From positions 2,008,798 to 2,072,797 of the forward strand of contig NZ_JH636434.1 of NCBI RefSeq assembly GCF_000255655.1: a stretch of 64,000 nucleotides of DNA. The letters run 5' to 3'. The notes beneath the pieces are model-generated. The model did no database searches. It was given only the letters and a program-made list of their open reading frames with translations, and had not been told where the DNA came from. Positions 1 to 10,078 of this stretch are shown here, in pieces (the stretch's first letter is position 1; each line of letters opens with the position of its first letter). Source of the DNA: Schlesneria paludicola DSM 18645 (GTDB taxonomy: Bacteria; Planctomycetota; Planctomycetia; Planctomycetales; Planctomycetaceae). The position numbers and the translations under genes were made by a program.

Positions 1-568
1 GGCGAAGTTCAAGCTGGTTGAGCCGTTGCAGCACATTGGACGTATCAGGTGTCGGACTGCCCGTTGTCGGCGTCCCGCCGTAGTAGGTGGACGTTGAAGG
101 AATCGGAGCAGCAGGGTTCGCAGCACAATTCGAACAGGTTGAACCACCCGCATATCCACCCGTCCCACAGGAATTGCAGGTGCTACATCCTGATCCGACG
201 TAAGATTGAGCAGCACCGTATCCGGCATAGGACTGGCCACCGTAGTACGAATCGTATGCGTAGGCAGGTGCATAGTTCGCAGACTGGCTGCAGGTGCTGC
301 AACCTCCGCCTCCGCCATAGCCACCGTACGAAGCCATCGACACCGGTGCGTAGGCAACCGTTGTTGGAGCGTAGGCGGAATAGGCCATCCCATAGCCACT
401 ACCGTAATTCGTACCGTAGGCAACTCGGTTCGCACGAATGCTGCCCACAGGGCCGAAGATTGCATCATACATCCAGGGAATGACGCCGGCCTGAACGGGG
501 GCGGGTGCCACCGAGTTCAGTCCCAGGACCGTTCCCAATACCATCACATATCGTGTTAGACGAGCCAT
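1..568 (-). CDS. Tyr/Gly-rich exported protein, C-terminus outside window
   Basis: The reverse strand is open from the window edge back to an ATG at 566-568, so the 3' end is missing. The product starts with a Sec-type signal peptide (basic MARLTR, hydrophobic core, then APVQAG). It continues into low-complexity sequence rich in Tyr, Gly, Ala and Ser with scattered CxxC pairs (CSTC, CNSC, CSNC) and a Pro/Thr stretch, and becomes more polar near the edge (NVLQRLNQLEL), which may begin a coiled coil. An AAGGTG motif nine bases upstream favours this ATG over the in-frame ATG at 577. The function is not recognised. The composition suggests a surface or matrix protein kept extended and cross-linked through cysteines, which is inference. 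Confidence 0.7.
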   Translation of the reverse strand, partial: MARLTRYVMVLGTVLGLNSVAPAPVQAGVIPWMYDAIFGPVGSIRANRVAYGTNYGSGYGMAYSAYAPTTVAYAPVSMASYGGYGGGGGCSTCSQSANYAPAYAYDSYYGGQSYAGYGAAQSYVGSGCSTCNSCGTGGYAGGSTCSNCAANPAAPIPSTSTYYGGTPTTGSPTPDTSNVLQRLNQLELR

Positions 569-827
569 TGTGACCATCACCTTCACGCAGAAACTCCTAT
601 ACGAATCGTCGCAGGCGCCCAGACCTCCGTGACGCCGACGATCCGAAAACGCGGTTCTTACCGCCGTATCGCAAACTCCGACTTTCGCGTTTCAATCCCT
701 TTTAACGCTGCGGACCGAGCAATGTCAACGAGTTGTAAAGCGAGTTTCATAGTTTTGAACCGGGATAAACACGACAAGTTGCCGAATCGCTAAAGTCGTC
801 GGAAGTCCAGACGGGGAACATACGTAT

Positions 828-1220
828 TCAATCCGGCAGTCGATTCACGTATGCGATTTCATCGATCGAAAAAGGGCCGAGCTCGACCAGCCGACCATCG
901 GCACGATCCGTCCCCAACAGGACGAGCTGGCCATTCACACTCTGCCGCGAATCGGGGAAACCACAAAATTGGCGGCCGTCCTGCAGCCCCAATTCAATTT
1001 GTGACGTCTCTTCAATTCCCAAGTTCTCATGAACCAACTCCGGGAACCGAGACCAAGCCCACAGCCACAGTGTTTTTTCTGCCGTCACTTTGCCAGCGAT
1101 ATCCAGCCATTCGACATCCGCTTTCAACAGTTCTGAGCGACGTGCGCCCTGGCACCATGGCTTTAGAACGTTGTTAATCCACTCTTTTCGCGCCGTCACC
1201 AGTTCGTCAAAGTTGCTCAT
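828..1220 (-). CDS. Conserved hypothetical protein, 130 aa
   Basis: A small acidic soluble protein with no signal peptide or membrane segment. It has a helical N-terminal half (FDELVTARKEWINNVLKPW) and a beta-rich C-terminal half ending in LGPFSIDEIAYVNRLPD, and it is rich in Trp. The start is placed at the internal ATG at 1220 because the 14 residues before it are basic and unlike the rest. No strong ribosome site decides this. It lies downstream of lhr on the same strand, about 200 bases away, with an inverted-repeat region between. The family is not recognised and no function is proposed. Confidence 0.6.
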   Translation of the reverse strand: MSNFDELVTARKEWINNVLKPWCQGARRSELLKADVEWLDIAGKVTAEKTLWLWAWSRFPELVHENLGIEETSQIELGLQDGRQFCGFPDSRQSVNGQLVLLGTDRADGRLVELGPFSIDEIAYVNRLPD

Positions 1221-1265
1221 GAAGTGCGTCAGGCTCCGCCGGATTGATGGGTGTCTGTTCAAATT

Positions 1266-1310
1266 GAATCGAGGATTTCAGCATCGCTCGAGGATTTCGG
1301 TCCTCGATTC
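1266..1310. repeat. Nested alternative hairpins between lhr and the small orphan gene
   Basis: GAATCGAGGA at 1266-1275 pairs perfectly with TCCTCGATTC at 1301-1310. A second TCGAGGA at 1288-1294 can pair with the same right arm (1301-1307) over a 6-base loop. The two hairpins exclude each other. On the minus strand this lies after the lhr stop and before the 130-aa ORF. There is no T-tract, so a classical terminator is not supported. Confidence 0.4.
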
Positions 1311-1416
1311 CAGGCTCTCGCTTGATATCGCCTTTTGCAATCTCGTTTTCTGATCTGGAGGAACATGGACAGGAACCCTTTTGCACATTTTTGATGTGGA
1401 GTCAGCCATGCCATGC

Positions 1417-4400
1417 CTACATGGCCCCCCCTCCCGAGGTTGGCAACAGCGTGACAGGACATTGCCCGTTTAGGATCTCGTCTTTGGTCGGGGGATCGTT
1501 CACCTGCCGCTGAACCACCAGTGAGGGATTTTTCAGTCGCCCCAAGATGGGCGGCAGATCCTCGCGATTCACTTCACTCAACCAGCGAACGTCCCCTCCC
1601 TGAAGACACGCCACGGCCACACCATCCAGATACGCCACACGATTCGAGGCCGTTCGGGGCACTCGATCCTGACGCGTGATGATCCCGACCAGATTGAGCG
1701 GGTCAGCCCCCGAGATCACAATCAATTCTCGTTGAGCCCCCTCGTCACGCAACCGTCTGAGCTGTTGCACGCTGTCGGTTAGCGCAAATTGTTCTCCGGC
1801 CACTCCGGCGATAAACCGGCCGCCTCGAATTTCGCCGCGTGCTTCAAGCCGCCTTAGGACCTGAAGCAACTCAAACCAATTTGGACATCCATCTTCTTGT
1901 TCGAGCAAGTCTCGGAAGACGACACCCCACCGCCGCAACAAGAGCCAGGCCCAATCCTCGGCCACTTGTTGCGGATTCAATTCGGAAAGTCCCGCATCGA
2001 GCAGTTCCGTTCGAACCTCAACCGGCGGCATTGCGGCAACACGTCCCGACGGGGCCGCTTGCTTACGCGGGTTTGGCTTTTCGGAAGACAGCGGTACGGC
2101 ATCGAGCGAATGCACGGCCTCGGCGCGGATCGACCAACGTCCCACCGCCGTTTTGACCATCCGCTTGCGTTCCACCTTCTGACGACCGGGACGTTTTGCC
2201 GCGGCACGCTTCTCGCCGACCAGTGAACGCAATCCCGCAAATCCATCGGCCGTGAGAGCCCCTCGCGCCACCAACTCTCCGAGTGCATCATCAAGATGAT
2301 CGTTCAACATTTTGGTGGCCGTCAGCAAATCGGCCGCGAACATCGCCCCCCGCGACTTGAGCAATTCAAACACCTGCCGCGCTGGACTACTGAGCCCCGT
2401 CAGATCGATCTCGGTCAGCCGAGCGGACAACCAGCGAGAGTCTTCTCGCAAAAACAGTGAAACGGGGGCGACCCGCGTCAGACTGGCCATGGGTCGAGAT
2501 TTGTCCACACTTCGCTTCGGCGGGAAAAGCCTCACCCACCCCACTTCGCCCGTCAGACAGAGTTCATCCAGCCATGCTGGACGATAGTCGTCAATTCGGA
2601 GAGGCAGGATATCGCGTTCCCACGCGACGGAAGGAATGTCGAGCCCCTGCAGTTGGGCAATCACTTCGAACAGGCCGTTGGCACCACCGCGTCGATGAGA
2701 CCACGAAACTCCGTGATGCCGCGTCAGGAACCGCATGAACACATCAACGCCCACCGGTTCAATCTGCTTTCGCAACCCATCCATCGTCTGTCGATGAATT
2801 CGCGCCAGCAGCCGCCGATGGCACCATTCCGTCGAAAGCACACTTGGAAAATTGCGTGATTCCTCGTCCTCACAACCACATGCCTTCGCACAACTCACAG
2901 TCCCATCCGACTCGGCCGTCTGATCGTCGGTGGAGATACTGGCATCAGTCTCCACCGATCGCCCCGTGAATTGTCCACGAAGGACAATTCCCTCGCCTTC
3001 CAACGCTTCAAGTGCCGCCGTCGCCTGACTGGCTGTGATCCCGACGCGCAACTGGACCGCTTCCGCGCGGATTGGCCCACACGTTTCAAGCAACCCGCGA
3101 ACACGAGCCACGCGAGCATCGGTCGATTCCCAGTCGTGCCTTACGCCTTCCGGCACTGTGACAGCAGGATGTAACGCCGCCTGAGGAAACTCCGCGAGTA
3201 CGGCTGGGATTCGTTCGGTCGCAGCCCAAGCAACCGGTGCAGATCGAAGAGTACCGTCATCCGTCATGACCTCACGACGAACTTCCGTGGCCCGACCGCA
3301 TCCAACCAATTCCTGGAACAGCTCACGCCATTCCGGCGACTCATGCGCGGGCAACAGGATCCGGCTCAAGAGCACATCATGCAATTCGTCTGCATTACGA
3401 ACCAGCGGCTGCGCTTCCGCCACCACTCGAGAAATTGCCTCGGGATCAAGACGCCCCAGATCCTGCACGCCTTCGACAGAGAGCGAACGACGCGTCGAGA
3501 CAGCCCGGGCACGGCGTTCGGCAACCTCACCACCATCCAGGAACGCATACGGATTGGCGTTGATCAGTTCATAGCTGAATGGCGAGGGTTCACGCGTGTC
3601 GCGCGCGATGAATTCGATCTCGCCACGCTCCGCACGCCCCAGCACGACCTTCAACATTTCCATGTCGTGTGCTTCGTGCAGACAGTCATCCATCGTTTGT
3701 TTGACGAGCGGATGATCGGGCAATTCGATATCGCCCACCACATTTTCCTGACATCCTGTCAGCTTGGGAAAGACCGCCGTCAACAGGTCTTCACTGCGAA
3801 ATCGCTGCAGCGCCGGCGGCACCTTCTTACCCATTTTGGCCCGCGAGACCTGGAGAGCACGAGTGGCGTTCCAGCGCCAGCGATTCTGAAAGATCGGCAC
3901 GACCAGCACCGCCTGCTCGAACATCGCTTGGACATTGCGCGGATGCAACATCGGAAACATGCTCTCCAAAGGAAAGCTGTGCTGCGGCCCCAATGAAAGA
4001 ACGATTCCATCGTCGTCGGCATTGGCTTGCAGTTCGAAGTCGAACGACCGACAGAACCGTTTTCGCATCGCCAGCCCCCACGCACGCGTCAGGCGAGTGC
4101 CAAACGGAGCGTGAATCACCAACTGCATCCCGCCACTTTCGTCAAAGAAGCGTTCAAAGACGACGCGACGCATCGTCGGCAACAAGCCAATCGCAGCCTT
4201 CTGAGCACGTGCATATTCGACCGCTTGATGCGCGGCATCCAGGCTGACCTTGGCTTCGAGAACCAGCCAGTCCTCGGCGGCTTGCGGATCATCGAGTCGC
4301 GATTCAAGGTCTTCACGCAATCGCGACACCTCTTCGGACAGTTCGTACGTCCGGCCGGGTGCCTCACCACGCCAGAACGGAATCGTCGGCGGAGCCCCCC

Positions 4401-6246
4401 CGGCATCGGTGACGATTAAATCACCGCCGCGCAAGTACCGAATTCGCCATGAGGTGTTCCCCAGCAGGAAAATATCGCCCGCCTGACTTTCGGTGCCAAA
4501 GTCTTCGTCGACAGAACCGACAACGATCTGCTCGTCTTCGGTGACCACTCGAATGGCAAACACCTCAGGAATCGCGCCGGCGTTTGCGATCGCCGCCATC
4601 CGCGCCCCGGGACGCGCTCGCAGCCGTTTCCCGACCTGATCATGATGCAGAAACACGCGGCTGCGTTCAGCCCCCGGAACCATCCCTTCACTCAGCACGC
4701 GCACGACGCGGTCAAATTCATAACGAGACAGGTCACGATAGGGCGCTGCACGCCGCATCATCGCAAATAACTCGTCTGTCCCACATTCTTGCGTCGCCAC
4801 TTCGGCAACGATCTGCTGCGCGAGCACGTCCAGCGGCGCAACGGGAATCGGCACAACATCCAGTCGACCGTGATGAATGGCACGCATCACTGCCATGCAT
4901 TCGAACAATTCGTCACGCGTCAGCGCCACGAGCCGCCCCTTGGGAATCAGCCCCAAGGCATGCCCCGACCGACCGATTCGCTGCAGGAAGGTGGAAATGT
5001 TCCGGGGCGAACCGATCTGAATCACCAGATCGATGTAGCCCACGTCGATCCCCATTTCGAGCGATGCCGTCGCAACGACGGCTTTCAATTCGCCTGACTT
5101 CAGCCGCTGCTCCGTATCGTGGCGATGCTTGTAGGCCAATGATCCGTGATGGCTGCTGATCGCCTGTTCGCCCAGCAACTCGCTCAGTTGATGCGTCAGT
5201 CGTTCCGCAAGTCGCCGCGTATTGACGAAGATCAAGGTGGCCCGGTGCGAATTCACCAGTTCGACGATTCGCTCGTTGACCTCGGCCCATTGCTCGTGCA
5301 TGCACACGGCCCCCAGTTCACTGGGGGGAATCTCAATCGCCAGATCAAGTTGTCGTTGATGTCCAATATCCAGAATCACCGGCGGCGCATCGCCATCATG
5401 CACAAACATCGCTTCGGCGTGAGGGGGCTGGTCGTCGAATGGAAGCAACGTCTCTTGGACTTTGCCCGAACGGCGACGCTTGGTCGTCGCAGGGCGATTC
5501 TGCAATTCGGGCACAACGGCAGAATCCGTCGCAACAGTGGAAGCAGTCCCCTGACCGACGGGCGTCCGCACGCCAACCAGAAACTCGGCAATTCGATCCA
5601 TGGGACGCTGTGTCGCCGACAGACCGATTCGCTGAGGATTTCGCCCACATAACGTGCTCAAACGTTCCAGCGTGATGGCCAGATGAGAACCGCGCTTGTC
5701 ACGAACAAGTGCATGGATTTCATCGACGATCACAGTTTCCACAAATCGCAGTGTCTCGCGACTTTTGGGACTCGTCAGCATCAAATACAGCGACTCGGGC
5801 GTCGTCACCAGAATGTGCGGAGGCCGCTTCACCAATGAAGCACGTTTAGACGCCGGGGTATCTCCTGTCCGCAGACCGACGCGCAGGGGCGGAACGTCCA
5901 GCCCTTGTTCGGCCGCCAGTGCCAGAATCTCGGCCAGCGGCTGTTCGAGATTCCGATGCATGTCATTCGAAAGAGCACGTAGCGGCGAAATGTAAACGAC
6001 TCTGGTTTCGTCCCTCAGTTCGCCGCGTTCCGATTCCTGAAACAGCCGGTTGATCGCCGCGAGAAACGCGGTCAGCGTCTTCCCGCTTCCTGTCGGTGCG
6101 GCAATCAAAATCGGCTTTCCGGCCGCAATATGGGGCCAGCCCTGCTGTTGAGGTTCCGTTGGTCCGTCGAATCGAGACCGGAACCAATCCTGAATGACGG
6201 GATGAAACAGTTCCAGGGAACTGGGTGCGTCGCAAACCATCGACAT
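1417..6246 (-). CDS. lhr: Lhr-type ATP-dependent helicase, full length
   Basis: A large helicase-related protein of superfamily 2, a 3'-to-5' nucleic-acid translocase linked to DNA repair and RNA/DNA hybrid processing in studied members. Visible motifs are Walker A APTGSGKT (about 50-57), DEIH box (175-178), SAT motif III (210-212), the second RecA-like domain with VNTRRLAERL, and motif VI QRIGRSGH (422-429). The roughly 1100 residues beyond match the length of the winged-helix/beta-barrel core plus the Lhr C-terminal extension, so this is the long form (1609 aa). A linker near residue 1130 carries a small Cys cluster (CAKACGC) that could bind metal or be unstructured. Two ATGs (6246, 6240) lie together and either could start. 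The following gene is only 22 bases upstream on the same strand. Confidence 0.93.
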   Translation of the reverse strand: MSMVCDAPSSLELFHPVIQDWFRSRFDGPTEPQQQGWPHIAAGKPILIAAPTGSGKTLTAFLAAINRLFQESERGELRDETRVVYISPLRALSNDMHRNLEQPLAEILALAAEQGLDVPPLRVGLRTGDTPASKRASLVKRPPHILVTTPESLYLMLTSPKSRETLRFVETVIVDEIHALVRDKRGSHLAITLERLSTLCGRNPQRIGLSATQRPMDRIAEFLVGVRTPVGQGTASTVATDSAVVPELQNRPATTKRRRSGKVQETLLPFDDQPPHAEAMFVHDGDAPPVILDIGHQRQLDLAIEIPPSELGAVCMHEQWAEVNERIVELVNSHRATLIFVNTRRLAERLTHQLSELLGEQAISSHHGSLAYKHRHDTEQRLKSGELKAVVATASLEMGIDVGYIDLVIQIGSPRNISTFLQRIGRSGHALGLIPKGRLVALTRDELFECMAVMRAIHHGRLDVVPIPVAPLDVLAQQIVAEVATQECGTDELFAMMRRAAPYRDLSRYEFDRVVRVLSEGMVPGAERSRVFLHHDQVGKRLRARPGARMAAIANAGAIPEVFAIRVVTEDEQIVVGSVDEDFGTESQAGDIFLLGNTSWRIRYLRGGDLIVTDAGGAPPTIPFWRGEAPGRTYELSEEVSRLREDLESRLDDPQAAEDWLVLEAKVSLDAAHQAVEYARAQKAAIGLLPTMRRVVFERFFDESGGMQLVIHAPFGTRLTRAWGLAMRKRFCRSFDFELQANADDDGIVLSLGPQHSFPLESMFPMLHPRNVQAMFEQAVLVVPIFQNRWRWNATRALQVSRAKMGKKVPPALQRFRSEDLLTAVFPKLTGCQENVVGDIELPDHPLVKQTMDDCLHEAHDMEMLKVVLGRAERGEIEFIARDTREPSPFSYELINANPYAFLDGGEVAERRARAVSTRRSLSVEGVQDLGRLDPEAISRVVAEAQPLVRNADELHDVLLSRILLPAHESPEWRELFQELVGCGRATEVRREVMTDDGTLRSAPVAWAATERIPAVLAEFPQAALHPAVTVPEGVRHDWESTDARVARVRGLLETCGPIRAEAVQLRVGITASQATAALEALEGEGIVLRGQFTGRSVETDASISTDDQTAESDGTVSCAKACGCEDEESRNFPSVLSTEWCHRRLLARIHRQTMDGLRKQIEPVGVDVFMRFLTRHHGVSWSHRRGGANGLFEVIAQLQGLDIPSVAWERDILPLRIDDYRPAWLDELCLTGEVGWVRLFPPKRSVDKSRPMASLTRVAPVSLFLREDSRWLSARLTEIDLTGLSSPARQVFELLKSRGAMFAADLLTATKMLNDHLDDALGELVARGALTADGFAGLRSLVGEKRAAAKRPGRQKVERKRMVKTAVGRWSIRAEAVHSLDAVPLSSEKPNPRKQAAPSGRVAAMPPVEVRTELLDAGLSELNPQQVAEDWAWLLLRRWGVVFRDLLEQEDGCPNWFELLQVLRRLEARGEIRGGRFIAGVAGEQFALTDSVQQLRRLRDEGAQRELIVISGADPLNLVGIITRQDRVPRTASNRVAYLDGVAVACLQGGDVRWLSEVNREDLPPILGRLKNPSLVVQRQVNDPPTKDEILNGQCPVTLLPTSGGGAM

Positions 6247-6268
6247 CGGGCAGTGCCTCGCGGACCGA

Positions 6269-7099
6269 TCAGGGTTTCACAAATTTCTCGCGAATCAACG
6301 GCGTCAAGTACTTGGCCGTTTCATCGCCAATCACATGATAGCCCGCATGGTTGGGATGACGATCACTGTACCAGCCGGGCAGGTGTCCAAAATGCACATC
6401 CAACCGGTTGTCGAGAACTTCCACCAGCGGTGGATTATCCGCAGACAGGTACGGTTTGACAAATTCCCGGCGATTTTCTGGGATTTTTTCGAGCGGATAC
6501 CGGCGGTAGTTCAACATGTCGGGTCCACGTTTCAATTCTTCGGCATACCGGGGATAGATGTCAAACAACCGCACGTTTTCCGCCTTGGCGACCTGACGGT
6601 TCAAGTCATTAAGACGCTGACTGGTGGCCTCGTCGAGATACGGAATCACGGTCGTCACGATGATCGTGGCCCGAGGATGATCCGTTTTGAGGCGATTGAT
6701 TAACTCGTGATAGTCCTTTGGGAAATTCTCTGCGAAGTTCTCACGCCGGGCATTGTCATTCAATCCATACCGAATGAGCACAAAGTCCAAACCTGGCAAC
6801 TTCGACGCCAACCTGTCGTAACGCTCTGAATCAAGCAGACGTCGAATATATTCACCGCTCAACCCCAGATTCATAACATTGGTCGGCGGCAGATCTTTTT
6901 CGGCCGCCAGCAATTGGCGGATGACATCTTCCAATTGTGGCCCCTGCGGCAGCAGCTTTTTCGGGATGCTGGCTTCAGTCGTGCTGTCTCCCAGCAGCAA
7001 GATTTGAACCTTGCCTTCATGCTCAGCTTGGACTCTGTCAGCGGCCAGTACGATCAGGCCGGTAACCGCGATCAACAGGACGAATTGTCGAAAATGCAT
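6269..7099 (-). CDS. Secreted SGNH/GDSL-family hydrolase
   Basis: The protein begins with a signal peptide (MHFRQF, hydrophobic core, VQAEHEG), so it is exported. The SGNH blocks are present: GDST with the nucleophile Ser at residue 39 (block I), the YGLND segment with the block III Asn, and a C-terminal DRHPNHAGY carrying the Asp and His of the catalytic triad. At 276 aa it is a normal length for this family, which includes esterases, lipases and carbohydrate deacetylases. The substrate cannot be read from the sequence. In planctomycetes such enzymes are often associated with deacetylation of complex sugars, which is only background here. It lies 22 bases upstream of lhr on the same strand, probably without functional linkage. 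Confidence 0.85.
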   Translation of the reverse strand: MHFRQFVLLIAVTGLIVLAADRVQAEHEGKVQILLLGDSTTEASIPKKLLPQGPQLEDVIRQLLAAEKDLPPTNVMNLGLSGEYIRRLLDSERYDRLASKLPGLDFVLIRYGLNDNARRENFAENFPKDYHELINRLKTDHPRATIIVTTVIPYLDEATSQRLNDLNRQVAKAENVRLFDIYPRYAEELKRGPDMLNYRRYPLEKIPENRREFVKPYLSADNPPLVEVLDNRLDVHFGHLPGWYSDRHPNHAGYHVIGDETAKYLTPLIREKFVKP

Positions 7100-7154
7100 G
7101 CAGTGTTCTCTCTCTGATGAATCGATGAACTTGAGCCACCCGTCTCCACAAACC

Positions 7155-8252
7155 CTAAATCACACCGACCCCGTGCGGCGATTCGCACTCCAGGCAGAAC
7201 ACACCCGCCAGCGCCGCAGCAATCTGTTCGGGTACCAGCCGACTCGCCGCAGCACGACCTTGGTCGTCTAAAAAGCGTCCCACCAGTGGAAATCGTGCTT
7301 GTAAGGCCTCGCCAAATGGCAGCGAGGTTCCGCCGACGCCCCAGAGCCCTTCCGCGTTTTCAAGACGCTGTAGCTGTTCGATTGCAGCCACGAGCATCGG
7401 GTTCGCAATATCGTAGCTTCGCATGCCATCATGATTGTGCGCCCCGGGCGGGATCCATCGATTTTCAGTATCGGCCCACAGATACCCGGGAAACCAAATA
7501 TCATGGAACCAGCCTGACTTTCGTTCCGCCGAGACAACGCAAACCCTCTGGCAGTCCCATTGAGCACGAACGTGTGGCCACAGAACACATTTACCGGAAA
7601 TCAGCTCATTGAAATCAGGTACAAACGACACCACATCATCATCGTCACCTGCAATCCCCAGCGGGATTACATAGTGCGACAATCGAGGATCGAGTTCAGT
7701 CCGGCGAATCTGACCAGACTCCACAAGTTCTGCGCCACGGCGAAGCGGCTCAAGAGACCGGTCGATGTCCACGATTTCGCGATCGGTACCATCAATGAGT
7801 CTCGGCAATCGCGCAAACGCCTCGTCATAAACGGCGCGCCCTTCGGCGTCCGACGTCATGATCCGCGTCAGCCCCTGAAACACACGCTGTGAAGCCAGGT
7901 CTCCATACCCCCAAAAATCGCCCATTTCCGCAGCACCGATGATCGTTTCACGATGTTGAAGAGCGTGCCGGCTGTGGACCAGGGTGTAGACCGACAACAT
8001 TCCGTCGACATCGACATGATTATTGACGGCGACTGTCCAATTCCCCGGGGACGGCTGGTCGAGGAACCGAAAGCAAATCTCGGTTGAGGTCCCCGCGCGA
8101 AATGGGGACGGAGTTCGATTCGGTCGCCAATGACTGAGTTCAAGGTCCGATTCAGGACGGAAAATTCGTCCGTCGGTCCCATCGCAAAACAGCACACGCT
8201 CGACATTCGGTCGAACAGCCCCGGCTCCAAGAATCTCAAATCGATCAATCAT
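7155..8252 (-). CDS. Conserved protein, DUF6687-like
   Basis: A soluble protein of 365 aa. The start at 8252 is chosen because AATGAGGCC sits just before it and the first 23 residues of the longer frame are atypical. The N-terminal third contains VLFCDGTDG, a Leu-Ser-His-Trp motif and VNNHVDVDGMLSVY. This Asn-His-x-Asp-x-Asp pattern recalls a DHH-like metal site and matches my memory of the uncharacterised DUF6687 family. Later landmarks are GDFWGYGD, WFHDIWFPGYLWADTENRW and a conserved GLWGVGG. No catalytic activity is established for the family. It is the first gene of the minus-strand run and is divergent from fba. Confidence 0.65.
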   Translation of the reverse strand: MIDRFEILGAGAVRPNVERVLFCDGTDGRIFRPESDLELSHWRPNRTPSPFRAGTSTEICFRFLDQPSPGNWTVAVNNHVDVDGMLSVYTLVHSRHALQHRETIIGAAEMGDFWGYGDLASQRVFQGLTRIMTSDAEGRAVYDEAFARLPRLIDGTDREIVDIDRSLEPLRRGAELVESGQIRRTELDPRLSHYVIPLGIAGDDDDVVSFVPDFNELISGKCVLWPHVRAQWDCQRVCVVSAERKSGWFHDIWFPGYLWADTENRWIPPGAHNHDGMRSYDIANPMLVAAIEQLQRLENAEGLWGVGGTSLPFGEALQARFPLVGRFLDDQGRAAASRLVPEQIAAALAGVFCLECESPHGVGVI

Positions 8253-8836
8253 GACGGCCTCATTGACGCTGGTTCGTCGATCGAAACGAAGCGATTCTCC
8301 AAAATCAATCCCACAGAACAATCAAACCCACAGATTCGGACTCGTCGATATGAGAGTGCCTGAGATTGCACGACCGAGACGAAACGCCCTGGCCCGACAT
8401 CATCGATAACACCGGTCTTAACAACGACCAGAATCGTTAGCAGAAATCAGAATGGTGACGTCTCGATCGTAGAATGTTGCCGCCGAAAAGGAAAACCGTT
8501 TGCGTGTGTGGGGCGGAACGCGACAAGTGGAAGCCGTTACCGGGTCGTGCGATTGGCCAACCCCGCATTTGATGCAAAGTGCTTTGACGTTTTGCAGGAC
8601 AACAGAAAACTCGCTCCTCCAAGATCGGGTCACAATGCCGATCTTTCCCATTTCCACCGGATGCTGTCGGACATTTTGGGTTTCCGAATTCGCAACCCTT
8701 TCCCATCTGCGGGGATTGTGGGTACTCTATGCCGCAGAAGCCTCATTCTCGATCGTAACTAGAGTCTGTCCACAGGGGACGGACCGCGGCGCGAGACTCG
8801 ATACGCTTTTTCGTCGGTTTCAGGAGTTAGAAGACA
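8253..8836. other. Divergent intergenic region, no gene seen
   Basis: This separates the minus-strand DUF6687-like gene from fba. Several ORFs cross it but none has a plausible ribosome site, protein-like composition or a recognisable motif. It should carry the promoters for both genes, but I cannot identify their boxes with confidence. An AGGAG ribosome site lies at its right end, just before the fba ATG. Confidence 0.5.
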
Positions 8837-9856
8837 ATGCCTTTGGTTCCGCTTCGCGTCGTACTCGATCACGCTGCCGAGAACAACTATGGCGTCGCAG
8901 CGTTCAACGTCAACAACATGGAGCAGATTCAATCGATCATGGAGGCGGCCCGAGAAACCGATTCGCCCGTGATCGTCCAGGCATCACGCGGAGCTCGCTC
9001 GTACTCGCAAGACAACTACCTGCGACACCTGATGCTGGCCGCGTCGGAACTGTATCCCGAGATCCCCATCGTTATGCACCAGGATCACGGCAACAGCCCC
9101 GCGACCTGCTGCAGCGCCATCAAATACGGCTTCACCTCCGTGATGATGGACGGCTCACTGAAGGAAGACGGCAAGACACCGGCCGACTACGACTACAACG
9201 TCGCGGTCACCTCGGAAGTCGTCAAAGTCGCTCACATGTTTGGCGTCTCGGTCGAAGGTGAACTCGGCTGCCTCGGTCGTCTCGACACCGGTGAAGGCGA
9301 AGCCGAAGACGGTCACGGTGCGACGGGACAGTTGTCTCACGACCAGTTGCTGACCGATCCCGATGAAGCCGAACGCTTCGTCAAGGCCACTGGGGTCGAT
9401 GCCCTGGCCGTTGCCATCGGAACCAGCCACGGCGCCTACAAGTTCGACAAAAAGCCAGACGGTGAAGTCCTGGCGATGAAGCGGATCGAAGAAATCCACA
9501 AGAAACTGCCAAACACTCACCTGGTGATGCACGGCAGTTCGTCAGTTCCGCAAGAGCTGCAAGACATCATCAACAAGTACGGCGGCAAGATGAAGCAGAC
9601 GTTCGGTGTGCCCGTCGAAGAAATTCAACGCGGGATCAAGAGCGGCGTCCGAAAGATCAACGTCGACACCGACTGCCGCATGGCGATCACCGGTGCCATC
9701 CGCCAGTTGCTCGTGACCGCCCCTGACAAATTCGACCCACGCGACTATCTGAAGCCCGCACGCGAAGCGATGAAGAAGGTTTGCGCCGCCCGCATGGTTT
9801 CTTTCGGTCAAGCCGGAAACGCCAGCAAGCTCATGAAGAGCGGCAAACTCAAGTAA
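8837..9856 (+). CDS. fba: Class II fructose-bisphosphate aldolase
   Basis: Catalyses reversible condensation of dihydroxyacetone phosphate and glyceraldehyde 3-phosphate in glycolysis/gluconeogenesis. The family marks are present: HQDHG (catalytic Asp and Zn-binding His), [14 protein letters not shown] and MHGSSS with further Zn-binding His residues, and KINVDTD for phosphate binding. At 339 aa and with [16 protein letters not shown] it resembles the longer Calvin-type (FbaA/CbbA) branch. The start is firm: AGGAG lies about ten bases before the ATG. It is a monocistronic unit closed by a strong hairpin terminator 40 bases after the stop. PEP carboxykinase elsewhere in the window would feed the same gluconeogenic flux. 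Confidence 0.96.
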   Translation: MPLVPLRVVLDHAAENNYGVAAFNVNNMEQIQSIMEAARETDSPVIVQASRGARSYSQDNYLRHLMLAASELYPEIPIVMHQDHGNSPATCCSAIKYGFTSVMMDGSLKEDGKTPADYDYNVAVTSEVVKVAHMFGVSVEGELGCLGRLDTGEGEAEDGHGATGQLSHDQLLTDPDEAERFVKATGVDALAVAIGTSHGAYKFDKKPDGEVLAMKRIEEIHKKLPNTHLVMHGSSSVPQELQDIINKYGGKMKQTFGVPVEEIQRGIKSGVRKINVDTDCRMAITGAIRQLLVTAPDKFDPRDYLKPAREAMKKVCAARMVSFGQAGNASKLMKSGKLK

Positions 9857-9893
9857 ACTTGAGTTCGTACGCCCTCACTGCAGATTCATGAAA

Positions 9894-9933
9894 GCCCCGG
9901 ACACCATTGCAAGGAGTCCGGGGCATCTTTTTC
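9894..9933 (+). terminator. Rho-independent terminator of fba
   Basis: GCCCCGGAC (9894-9902) pairs perfectly with GTCCGGGGC (9916-9924) across a 13-base loop, followed by ATCTTTTTC. The GC-rich 9-bp stem plus T-run is a classical intrinsic terminator. The hairpin would also block read-through from the convergent gene at 10079. Confidence 0.85.
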
Positions 9934-10078
9934 TTACCGATCGTGGTGACTTACACTGAATCCCATCACAGCATGACAATTCCGTAATCGACTGTAAGCA
10001 TGTCGACAGTCGAGGACCGCGTCGATTCGGCGAATTTCATGCGGCACGCACTCGCCTCATCTCTGGTAGATTGCAGCT

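Noticed and set aside
8437-8706. 89-aa minus-strand ORF between DUF6687-like gene and fba
   Set aside because: Arg/His/Cys-rich text without domain features or ribosome site in a region expected to hold promoters.
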